Shown one piece after another: positions 43,577 to 50,391 of a stretch of DNA of 56,102 nucleotides (positions within the stretch are counted from its first letter, which is position 1; every line of letters starts with the position of its first letter). The position numbers and the translations under genes are program-made. Below the pieces are notes generated by a model, which was given only the letters and a program-made list of their open reading frames with translations, was not told the DNA's origin and searched no databases. The DNA comes from a virus: the IMG/VR virus record IMGVR_UViG_3300022198_005692, positions 1 to 56,102 of that record. The stretch is one strand, 5' to 3'.

Positions 43577-44919
43577 TGTTAGGTAAATTTTTAATCCAAG
43601 CGGCTATAAATAACATGGCGGGAGGAACACCAACCCCCACGCCAGCTCCTACGCCAACAATACTACCCTGGATATTACAGATCTCCGCTTCAGTAGGAAC
43701 GCTCTCTGTAAACGACGAGAACTTATATTTCTATGGTCAAGGCGGTGATTTGATGAGATTCACCACCAATGGTGGACTTTTGTGGCAGAGGAAGACATCA
43801 GCTGGGTCTAGGATATTAGATCAATTATCCGTTAAAGCCCTCTCTGATGGCGTTTACGTCCTCTCAATGGATCGCGAGTTGGACACATACATCTCCGCCA
43901 ATGTAAATCTTGTTAAATATAGTAATTCTGGGTCCCTTTTGTGGTCTAAGTCCTTAACAATACTTCCTGAAGATATAAATAGTGTACTTCCTCATTCTTT
44001 CAGTGTTAATAGTAGCGGAGATGTATATCTTATAGGTGATGGCCGCGGTGATCTTTTTGTTGCAAAATACTCAAGAACAGGAGATCTCGAATGGCAAAAA
44101 TCTTATGATTTTTCAAATCAAGTTATTTGCAATTCCACAGTGGGGGCAGATAATAATCTATATGTAATCGCCTATTGTTATGGAGCTGGCATATCCATAT
44201 TCCATACGATTTTTTATAAAATAAATCCTTCTGGCCAAATATTAGATTCTTTTAAGATAGATGGTTTCGAAGGGCAAGGGATTTTTGTTGATGATGAAAA
44301 TAAAGTGTATTTATCAGGACTTCTTTATTCTAATGTTGAAGAACTTATTTATGCACCCATATTTTTAAAGATAAATCCGACATCTCCAACGTCAATAGAA
44401 TGGCAAAAAGTAATAACCAGTGAAGATACATTAAGTCTAGACCGGATCACTAAATTATCTCATATCGGAATGTCAGATGATAGAATTCTGTTCTATGGTA
44501 CAAGAACTCATAATATTTATCAGGCAGTCGGTCTGCCTATTTTCGCATTTGACAAAGATGGTTCATATGTCAGAACCGGACAAATAGGTCATTCAGCCGG
44601 ATATGAACAATCTACTGGATTAGACACAAACTCCGAGGACTATGTCTATTTTGGAATGAAGTCTCAAGAGGACACGCCTGGGGTCGGACAAATCAACTCC
44701 TTTATTGTTAAACTTCCTAATGACGGAACGAAGACAGGAATCTATCCTGTTGAATACGGGAATATATTCTACGACTCCGAAAAATCTAGTACAACCGATG
44801 ATGGATCTCTATCTCTTGAGCAAGTAACACCGACTACGTCTGATGGAGCTCTAGTAGAAGTCACTTCTAATATTGTCGATACGACATCGACCTTGCAATA
44901 CACTAAAACAACTATCTAA
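43576..44919 (+). CDS. Beta-propeller virion adhesin
   Basis: 447 residues from the ATG that overlaps the previous TGA (TGATG). After a Pro/Thr linker (GGTPTPTPAPTPTILPW) the body has regular blades: YFYGQGGDLMRFTTNGGLLW, VNLVKYSNSGSLLWSKSLTI, VYLIGDGRGDLFVAKYSRTG, YKINPSGQILDSF, FLKINPTSPTSIEWQKVI. The SG..LW and V/LYLxG motifs are of the PQQ/SBBP-type propeller. Such a domain binds proteins or sugars and would suit a tail-tip or fibre-tip adhesin. The ORF starting further upstream at 43525 is just a longer version; the SD and coupling favour 43576. Confidence 0.75.
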   Translation: MLGKFLIQAAINNMAGGTPTPTPAPTPTILPWILQISASVGTLSVNDENLYFYGQGGDLMRFTTNGGLLWQRKTSAGSRILDQLSVKALSDGVYVLSMDRELDTYISANVNLVKYSNSGSLLWSKSLTILPEDINSVLPHSFSVNSSGDVYLIGDGRGDLFVAKYSRTGDLEWQKSYDFSNQVICNSTVGADNNLYVIAYCYGAGISIFHTIFYKINPSGQILDSFKIDGFEGQGIFVDDENKVYLSGLLYSNVEELIYAPIFLKINPTSPTSIEWQKVITSEDTLSLDRITKLSHIGMSDDRILFYGTRTHNIYQAVGLPIFAFDKDGSYVRTGQIGHSAGYEQSTGLDTNSEDYVYFGMKSQEDTPGVGQINSFIVKLPNDGTKTGIYPVEYGNIFYDSEKSSTTDDGSLSLEQVTPTTSDGALVEVTSNIVDTTSTLQYTKTTI

Positions 44920-45282
44920 TCAGATATTCTCGTATAATTCTTCTATAACTTCTTCAATAACTTCAATACTAAGTCGGATCGAGTACAAAGGCCCGACTTT
45001 TTTTAATATAAAAAATATAACCCCAATAGATTTATCCTCCTCTGTAGGAAACATTTCTTCATAAATTTCCTTATATTTCTTTTCTCCGCCGACCATTTCA
45101 TATACAGTACCTGGGTCAAAGATCCACATACAATCGGTCCGGTCTGCAGTTGCTACATACAATGCAAAGGGAGTCCTATGAACCAATACATGCTCAAGGC
45201 ACTCCAAGGTCTCATTTAGATCCTCTGTGTTAAGAAGAGATTTTTTAAGCGCCTCTCTTTCTTCCTGTGTATTAAAATTCAT
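44920..45282 (-). CDS. Unknown acidic protein downstream of dCMP deaminase
   Basis: 120 residues: helical start (TQEEREALKKSLLNTEDLNE), strand segment FALYVATADRTDCMWIFDPG, helical end. No recognised family. Its TGA directly abuts the TAA of the plus-strand propeller gene with no bases between. Its ATG overlaps the deaminase gene by 4 nt, so they are co-translated. A plus-strand terminator lies inside its coding sequence. Confidence 0.6.
   Translation of the reverse strand: MNFNTQEEREALKKSLLNTEDLNETLECLEHVLVHRTPFALYVATADRTDCMWIFDPGTVYEMVGGEKKYKEIYEEMFPTEEDKSIGVIFFILKKVGPLYSIRLSIEVIEEVIEELYENI
44971..45004 (+). terminator. Plus-strand terminator inside an opposite-strand gene
   Basis: AAGTCGG (44971-44977) pairs with CCGACTT (44993-44999), followed by TTTTTT. 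It terminates the 37897-44919 unit 50 nt past its stop, within the last codons of the minus gene at 44920-45282. Confidence 0.75.
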
Positions 45283-45689
45283 GGGACCTCCTGAGTCTCT
45301 ACACCAAGGGCATTGAGGACATCAATACCATCAGTGATGCGATATTTATACTTATAATAGACTTTCTTAATCCCGCTCTGCGCGAGTAGTTTTGAACATT
45401 CAGAACAGGGAGAGTGAGTGCAGAATAACTCAGCACCCTCAATAGACTCTGTTGACTTAGCCATCTTAACAAGGACATTCTGCTCAGCATGAAGAACAAA
45501 TGGAGAAGTAACTCCATTCTCATCCTCGCAACAATTAGTCCTATACCCGCTGGGTGTACCATTCCACCCATGAGCTAAAATCGATCCATTTTTTACAATT
45601 ATAGCCCCAACTTTTAACCTTTCACATTTAGAAACCTTAGCGAATCTCTCCGCAATATCCATGTAGGCGTCGATAAGCTCAGGTTTCAT
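45279..45689 (-). CDS. Deoxycytidylate (dCMP) deaminase
   Basis: 136 residues. Zinc site HAEQN (H67, catalytic E69) and PCSEC (P94-C98; ligands C95 and C98). GAIIVKNGSILAHGWNGTPS matches the family's start region and GYRTNCCED an additional loop. Family: dCMP to dUMP, feeding dTTP synthesis; common in phages. A sigma-70-like extended -10 (TGATATAAT) lies 22 nt upstream rather than a GTTTAAA box, which suggests early transcription. Confidence 0.9.
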   Translation of the reverse strand: MKPELIDAYMDIAERFAKVSKCERLKVGAIIVKNGSILAHGWNGTPSGYRTNCCEDENGVTSPFVLHAEQNVLVKMAKSTESIEGAELFCTHSPCSECSKLLAQSGIKKVYYKYKYRITDGIDVLNALGVETQEVP

Positions 45690-45710
45690 AAAACTGTTAC
45701 ATCTTATACA

Positions 45711-45720
45711 ATTATATCAT
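45711..45720 (-). promoter_or_regulatory. Extended -10 promoter of the dCMP deaminase gene
   Basis: Minus strand ATGATATAAT, containing TGATATAAT identical to the kinase promoter at 3815-3823. It overlaps the stop of the 45717 gene. Confidence 0.6.
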
Positions 45721-46025
45721 ATCTTAAAGGACCTGTTGCCAGAAATCCCGAGCTTCTTAATGATATGTTGATTAAACTTTTTAAAAAGGCGTTTATCCTC
45801 CTCGCCAATGAAGACTTTGCCGGTAGGTGTTGATGGCTTGGAAACTGATGGTAGAGCCTCTAACTTTTCTAGAGTCTCATCGAGCATCTTATCAATCTCG
45901 ATAACTTTTTTAATATTTTCCTCAACTTCTTCAATGGTCGGAAGTTTATTCTCTTCTGCTTGAGGATCTTGAAGTTGGTTTTGGTCTTCCATTTTTTGGT
46001 TACGTGGTTTGCGTCTATATGCCAT
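45717..46025 (-). CDS. Small helical protein
   Basis: 102 residues: a basic start (MAYRRKPRNQKMEDQNQLQD), a helix (VEENIKKVIEIDKMLDETLE) and a basic C-terminal helix (KRLFKKFNQHIIKKLGI). Start overlaps the stop of the upstream gene (TAATG) and has a strong AAGGAG 6 nt upstream. Function unknown; it may be a small virion or scaffold-associated protein. Confidence 0.65.
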   Translation of the reverse strand: MAYRRKPRNQKMEDQNQLQDPQAEENKLPTIEEVEENIKKVIEIDKMLDETLEKLEALPSVSKPSTPTGKVFIGEEDKRLFKKFNQHIIKKLGISGNRSFKI

Positions 46026-46420
46026 TAATATCTCCTTCGTCTACATGAGCTACAACCGCCTGTCATCCCACCAACATTATAACCTGGAGGATAGGATGCA
46101 CCTGGAATATCTGTTGAGGTGTTTTCTTCTCTAAGGCCCGTTGCCAAGTTTGATTCTTTTGAAGATGGAACATGAGCCCAATTTTGCCATCCCCACATGT
46201 CTTCTGGGGCTAGGACATGGGGAGATTGTGCTGAGTTCTTTGCCATGTTAGCCCTGGTTATTTGCTGAGGTCCCGAGTTCACTCTATTGGAAGATCGCAA
46301 GTAATCCGACTGGGATAATTGCTGACGAACCAAAGAATTTATCTGGGTGTCTGTAGATCTATAATCGGAATTTTGGCGGAGTTTCTGCCAAGCCTCATAT
46401 GGGTTGTTATTGACTGCCAC
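46025..46420 (-). CDS. Unknown protein with Gly-Cys-Arg tail (GTG start)
   Basis: 131 residues starting at GTG 46420 with AGGA 7 nt upstream. Gln/Asn-rich N-terminal half (WQKLRQNSDYRSTDTQINSL), a Trp pair (EDMWGWQNWAHVP) and an unusual C-terminus GGMTGGCSSCRRRRY with a CxxC and Arg run. No family recognised; looks like a small virion protein. Divergent to the tail-assembly operon; its GTTTAAA element is back to back with that of the 46491 gene. Confidence 0.65.
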   Translation of the reverse strand: MAVNNNPYEAWQKLRQNSDYRSTDTQINSLVRQQLSQSDYLRSSNRVNSGPQQITRANMAKNSAQSPHVLAPEDMWGWQNWAHVPSSKESNLATGLREENTSTDIPGASYPPGYNVGGMTGGCSSCRRRRY

Positions 46421-46447
46421 GTAAATATCCTACCTATCTATATTAAA

Positions 46448-46468
46448 TTTAAACAAAGAGGTTTAAAG
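46448..46468. promoter_or_regulatory. Back-to-back GTTTAAA elements (divergent promoters)
   Basis: TTTAAAC (46448-46454, minus-strand GTTTAAA), a 6-bp spacer AAAGAG, then GTTTAAAG (46461-46468, plus). Distances to the starts are 27 nt (46420) and 23 nt (46491). Confidence 0.65.
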
Positions 46469-46490
46469 AAAGGGACATTATATAAACACC

Positions 46491-46841
46491 ATGGCAGTAA
46501 ACAAAATGTCACGAGTTACTCAAGATGAGGTAACTGCCCTTGAAGATATTGGATTTGATTTTGGTGAGCCCGAAGTTATCCCCGTGGAGATCGCTCCTGG
46601 AAAGTTTCTTTGTCTTCAAGAACCTTCGGCTGATGATCTTATCCAGATCTCGAATATCTCAGAGGATAAAAAAATTTCTGAGGTAGAAGCAACTCTTCAA
46701 ACTATTTGTATCCTCCATTCCCCAGCGGCGGGGGAAAGAAAACTTTCCCTTAAGGATGCTAAAAGACTCCGTGCGAAACAGTTGAAGATGCTAGGTCAAG
46801 CAATCAATCAACTCCTAGGACTAAGTGGAGATGAAGAATGA
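46491..46841 (+). CDS. Probable tail-assembly chaperone, first subunit
   Basis: 116 residues: LEDIGFDFGEPEVIPVEIAP, LCLQEPSADDLIQISN, helical C-terminus (KDAKRLRAKQLKMLGQAINQ). The size, the start pattern and position immediately upstream of the sheath suit the small tail-assembly chaperones found in front of tail genes. The match is on layout, not on a diagnostic motif. It overlaps the next gene by about 11 bp; no obvious slippery site. Confidence 0.55.
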   Translation: MAVNKMSRVTQDEVTALEDIGFDFGEPEVIPVEIAPGKFLCLQEPSADDLIQISNISEDKKISEVEATLQTICILHSPAAGERKLSLKDAKRLRAKQLKMLGQAINQLLGLSGDEE

Positions 46842-47277
46842 TGATCTTGAGGTAATTCGTAATCACGACTATACAATCACTATAAAAGATAAAAAGGGAC
46901 GGGAAATAAGATTTAGAGACATAACCGGGGAAGATTTGGAATATCTGGATAGTGTCCTAGATGGAGAAGGAGAGGATTTACAAGAAGGGCAGAAAAGAAT
47001 CTCCTTTGAAGATATTCAGAAGATAATAGATTACTTGAATCTAGACGGAATTAAATCTGGATCTTTAACTCAAAGAATAATAGTAAAGGTATTTAATTGC
47101 GTTAAGGAGCATATTTTATGCAATTATCTTCCAAAATACTCTTGGTTAAAAACTTGCTACGGGATTCAAAATGGATCTTTTGTTAATGTTTTAGATATGG
47201 AAAAGGTTCCAATGACAAAATTTATTGCAATGGCTCAAATCCATAAAGAAGCAATCGACTCAATGAAGAATGAATGA
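46831..47277 (+). CDS. Probable tail-assembly chaperone or hub-assembly factor, second subunit
   Basis: 148 residues from ATG 46831; an in-frame GTG at 46825 would give 150. The 46825 start would have AGGA 4 nt before it and the 46831 start has it 10 nt away, so the choice is open. It begins KNDDLEVIRNHDYTITIKDK and contains a helical, Cys-containing centre (IIVKVFNCVKEHILCNYLPK). Likely a partner of the 46491 product, as in two-part tail chaperones or T4 gp26/gp51-like factors. The frame relation (+1 relative to the first ORF) would need a +1 or -2 shift for fusion. Confidence 0.5.
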   Translation: MKNDDLEVIRNHDYTITIKDKKGREIRFRDITGEDLEYLDSVLDGEGEDLQEGQKRISFEDIQKIIDYLNLDGIKSGSLTQRIIVKVFNCVKEHILCNYLPKYSWLKTCYGIQNGSFVNVLDMEKVPMTKFIAMAQIHKEAIDSMKNE

Positions 47278-47520
47278 ATGACAGACTCAGATAAGTTAAA
47301 ACTTATTCTCATTCTATGCTCCATATGCATTGAACAAGATCAAGTCGAGTTGAAATCGTTTGTAAAAGTTTGTGCTAGATACGTTGATACTAATGACTTC
47401 AATAAAATTTTACGCAAGTCAATGAAACTACTTGAGTATAAGAGATGTGGTGCTAGCTCTTGTCCAGATTGGCTGATGAACGAATTGTTCCTTCTCTACA
47501 AAAAAGATGTAGTCGTATAA
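47278..47520 (+). CDS. Small helical protein upstream of the sheath
   Basis: 80 residues, starting immediately after the previous TGA. KLILILCSICIEQDQVELKS then VKVCARYVDTNDFNKILRKS shows a helical, Cys-containing small protein with no recognised family. Possibly another tail-assembly factor. Its stop TAA forms part of an 8-bp inverted repeat (TAAACAAA / TTTGTTTA, 47518-47525 and 47539-47546) in front of the sheath gene. Confidence 0.6.
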   Translation: MTDSDKLKLILILCSICIEQDQVELKSFVKVCARYVDTNDFNKILRKSMKLLEYKRCGASSCPDWLMNELFLLYKKDVVV

Positions 47521-47541
47521 ACAAAGTGGAATCCCTTATTT

Positions 47542-47549
47542 GTTTAAGG
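47542..47549 (+). promoter_or_regulatory. GTTTAAGG promoter candidate for the tail sheath
   Basis: GTTTAAGGATAA, one mismatch to GTTTAAAGATAA, 35 nt before the sheath ATG. Confidence 0.45.
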
Positions 47550-47583
47550 ATAATAGTGAAAGATATAGTGTCTTCAAATCTCT

Positions 47584-50388
47584 ATGGCCAATCCAATTAG
47601 AATCAATGCCGCGACATTGAATAGGCCGGGGGTCTTTGTTGCTCAGGCAACAAGTGGCTCTCTTCCGCAACCCATCGCTACACATGCCGTGGGATATATC
47701 TTTGGCACTACTCCCGCCGAAGATTATTATGGAAAAGATGCTATTGATGCATATTCGTATTTAGAGCCTTATAAGCCAACTCAGATAGCATCCGCTGATG
47801 ATTATCTAGAGAAAATTGGGGCAACTGGCGTCCCTATCGGCAATAAGGGGGCCCTCGCCAGTTACGATAGTGTCAAAGCATTCTTTGATAATGTTGGAGT
47901 AAATGGTATTCTCTACTTTACCAGAGTAACTCCTACTCCAGAAACTGTAGTTGATATCGGAAAATCTACTGCTGGCACTGGATATAATGCATTTGCTATT
48001 AAAGTAAATGGTAGATATTTCGGTACTCCTATTGGTATCTACGACGCTGATAATACTGAGATCAAAGTTATTACAACAACTGGACTAGATCAGATTGACA
48101 ATGCTAGAGATGTATATACATATCTCTCTGGCAATGGAGACGGATTTGCTGATTTTTATAAAATCGAGCAAAATGCTATTGAAGCATTAGCCGGTAAATT
48201 CAGAATTTTTTCAAAGGACTCCCGTAGAGTACCAGAGATTGAAGAATTTCACGCTTATAAGTTCAGTAATTCTGAATACGCGCAAAAGATTGATCTACTT
48301 CAAGAAACTGGAGTCATATCATTTTATACTTCTGTCAAGGAAATTAACTTCCGTTGTGTATCTCGTGACCAGGCAACTAAAGAAGGTATCCTCCATCTTT
48401 CTGGAGCTCAATTAAGTTCTTTCTTTGCTGCACAGGATACTTATAATGATATTGCAACCCAGCAATCTGATATTCTTAAGGCTTTCCTTAATGATCAAAA
48501 GATTTATACAACTGGAAATATCCCCGACGACAAGTACGTAGCCATCTCAAAAGACCTTAGTACAAATACGACTAAGTGGGCTGATGCTGATGCGGTCTAT
48601 TGGCAATATGATGCTGGTACCAACGCCTTTACAAAAGTCGTAAGTGGTACTGATGCTATCGTACCAAGTGGAAATCCGGTTACCCGCCAAGGATATCTTC
48701 CTGATTCAGTTCAAGTATTCTACCTTAATGTAGCAGGAGAGAATAGAGCCATCATCGTTAATGGTTCAACTCCAGAAGAATTAACAACTGGGCTAGTCAA
48801 TGAAATCAAAGCAGTTCTTACTGAAAAGGATTTAATTGACTATTATACTGTAGAGGCGGTTTCGACAGAAACAGGAAAACTCTCAGATACTAAGTACATC
48901 CCCAACAATGGCCTTGACACAGATAGTGATCTGGTTTCAGCAGTTGGCAATCCTTACATCCGCCCTGAACTTTCTGAAATTTTCCTATCTGGAACTGTAG
49001 GAATAAGTGGCGGAGTAGTTACTGGTACTAATACATTATTTAGTACAGAATTAGCAAATGGTGGGACATTTGTTGCTAATGGAGTAACATTTACAATTGC
49101 TTCTATCTCGAGTAATACTCAGATGACAGTAACTCCTAACAATGTTACAATTGATCCAGGAGCACAAATTACTACAACTAATAAGTCGTCAGCCAATGGA
49201 TTCTATTCACATGACTACGTTCTAAGGGTAAAAATCACTTCCAAAAACGGAGTAAGTTCGCCTGTATACCCCGGCATCAATCGCTCTGGAATTTCTGATC
49301 CTAACGTAGTAAAACTAATTTCTACTGCTCAGAACGCTGGTTACGATTCTTATAAAGTATCCGCTACTGCAAAAGCCAATGATTTTGTCTATGCAATCGA
49401 GCAAGGAGTAGGCTCAGCAACATTAGCCCCGGGATTCTTATTTGCACCAGAAGCATATTCAGTGCTAACCTATGAGGCAGGAACAGGAGACTTTGCAAGT
49501 GCTTCCGAAGCTCGCCAAGAGAGGTTAAAGATTACGCAGACTCTGGTTCGCGCTGCTGAGGGCAAAATTGGAACGACTGAAGGAATTACTTCTACACAAC
49601 ATGTCGCTCTGATTGATTGTGGAGCTGACGAAGTTTCACTAGGTGATGTTCAAGATGAACTAGATCTTATCAAAGGCACAGTAGGGGTGCCATTCGGTCA
49701 CGCCGCATATTACGCTCCTTATGTGAAGAATCTAGACGATCGCTATGTTGCTCCTTCAGGATATGTAGCTGGTATTGCCTGCTCCAGATACATTAATGAA
49801 GGTTTCCAACAACCTCCTGCTGGAGCACGTTATCCACTACGTGGCGCCGTTGGACTTAAGTTCGATATCTCTGCCCAACAACAAGAAGTTACTTATGCCC
49901 TTGGTTTGAACCCAATTCGTTCACTTCCTAATCGCGGCATTGTAACATGGGGAGCAAGAACCCTCTCTACAAATCCTCTGTTTAAGTTTATTAACACCCG
50001 CGTAATTCTTAACGTCTTAGTTGATGTTCTTGGACGTAGTTTTGATGATATCTTGTTCGAGCAGATTGATTCAGCTGGTACCGTATATGCAAGAGTTAAG
50101 TCTATTGCCTCTCAGGTGTGTGGACAATTCTTCCGTCAAGGAGCATTATTTGGTTCAAGACCAGAACAGGCCTATTTAGTAGTCTGTTCATCTGCCAATA
50201 ATGATAATACATCTCTTGAACAGGGCACAGTAAGACTAGACGTTTACGTGGCCACAAGCCCAACTTTAGAACGTTTACTTGTTACTGTCGTTAGAACACC
50301 TGCTGGACAAGTGGTTCAGTTGAGTGATTCATTCTCCAGAAATGAAGAGAGATTTAGTAATCTTCTCAATACAACAAACGTATTCTGA
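47584..50388 (+). CDS. Contractile tail sheath protein
   Basis: 934 residues. The N-terminal sheath start is typical: NRPGVFVAQATSGSLPQPIA then VGYIFGTTPAEDYYG. The conserved C-terminal half is clear: LIDCGADEVSLGDVQDEL, YAPYVKNLDDRYVAPSGYV, GAVGLKFDISAQQQEVTYAL, LNPIRSLPNRGIVTWGARTL, FKFINTRVILNVLVDVLGRS, FRQGALFGSRPEQAYLVVCS and VRLDVYVATSPTLERLLVTV. It is longer than T4 gp18 (about 660) because of a beta-rich insertion near residues 470-530 (SGGVVTGTNTLFSTELANGG then TVTPNNVTIDPGAQI). Forms the contracting outer tail. Confidence 0.97.
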   Translation: MANPIRINAATLNRPGVFVAQATSGSLPQPIATHAVGYIFGTTPAEDYYGKDAIDAYSYLEPYKPTQIASADDYLEKIGATGVPIGNKGALASYDSVKAFFDNVGVNGILYFTRVTPTPETVVDIGKSTAGTGYNAFAIKVNGRYFGTPIGIYDADNTEIKVITTTGLDQIDNARDVYTYLSGNGDGFADFYKIEQNAIEALAGKFRIFSKDSRRVPEIEEFHAYKFSNSEYAQKIDLLQETGVISFYTSVKEINFRCVSRDQATKEGILHLSGAQLSSFFAAQDTYNDIATQQSDILKAFLNDQKIYTTGNIPDDKYVAISKDLSTNTTKWADADAVYWQYDAGTNAFTKVVSGTDAIVPSGNPVTRQGYLPDSVQVFYLNVAGENRAIIVNGSTPEELTTGLVNEIKAVLTEKDLIDYYTVEAVSTETGKLSDTKYIPNNGLDTDSDLVSAVGNPYIRPELSEIFLSGTVGISGGVVTGTNTLFSTELANGGTFVANGVTFTIASISSNTQMTVTPNNVTIDPGAQITTTNKSSANGFYSHDYVLRVKITSKNGVSSPVYPGINRSGISDPNVVKLISTAQNAGYDSYKVSATAKANDFVYAIEQGVGSATLAPGFLFAPEAYSVLTYEAGTGDFASASEARQERLKITQTLVRAAEGKIGTTEGITSTQHVALIDCGADEVSLGDVQDELDLIKGTVGVPFGHAAYYAPYVKNLDDRYVAPSGYVAGIACSRYINEGFQQPPAGARYPLRGAVGLKFDISAQQQEVTYALGLNPIRSLPNRGIVTWGARTLSTNPLFKFINTRVILNVLVDVLGRSFDDILFEQIDSAGTVYARVKSIASQVCGQFFRQGALFGSRPEQAYLVVCSSANNDNTSLEQGTVRLDVYVATSPTLERLLVTVVRTPAGQVVQLSDSFSRNEERFSNLLNTTNVF

Positions 50389-50391
50389 TAA

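Noticed and set aside
46491-46841. Confident tail-chaperone frameshift site
   Set aside because: No slippery heptamer or GGGC-type Mu signal found in the overlap, so I kept separate genes and reported the overlap as a question only.
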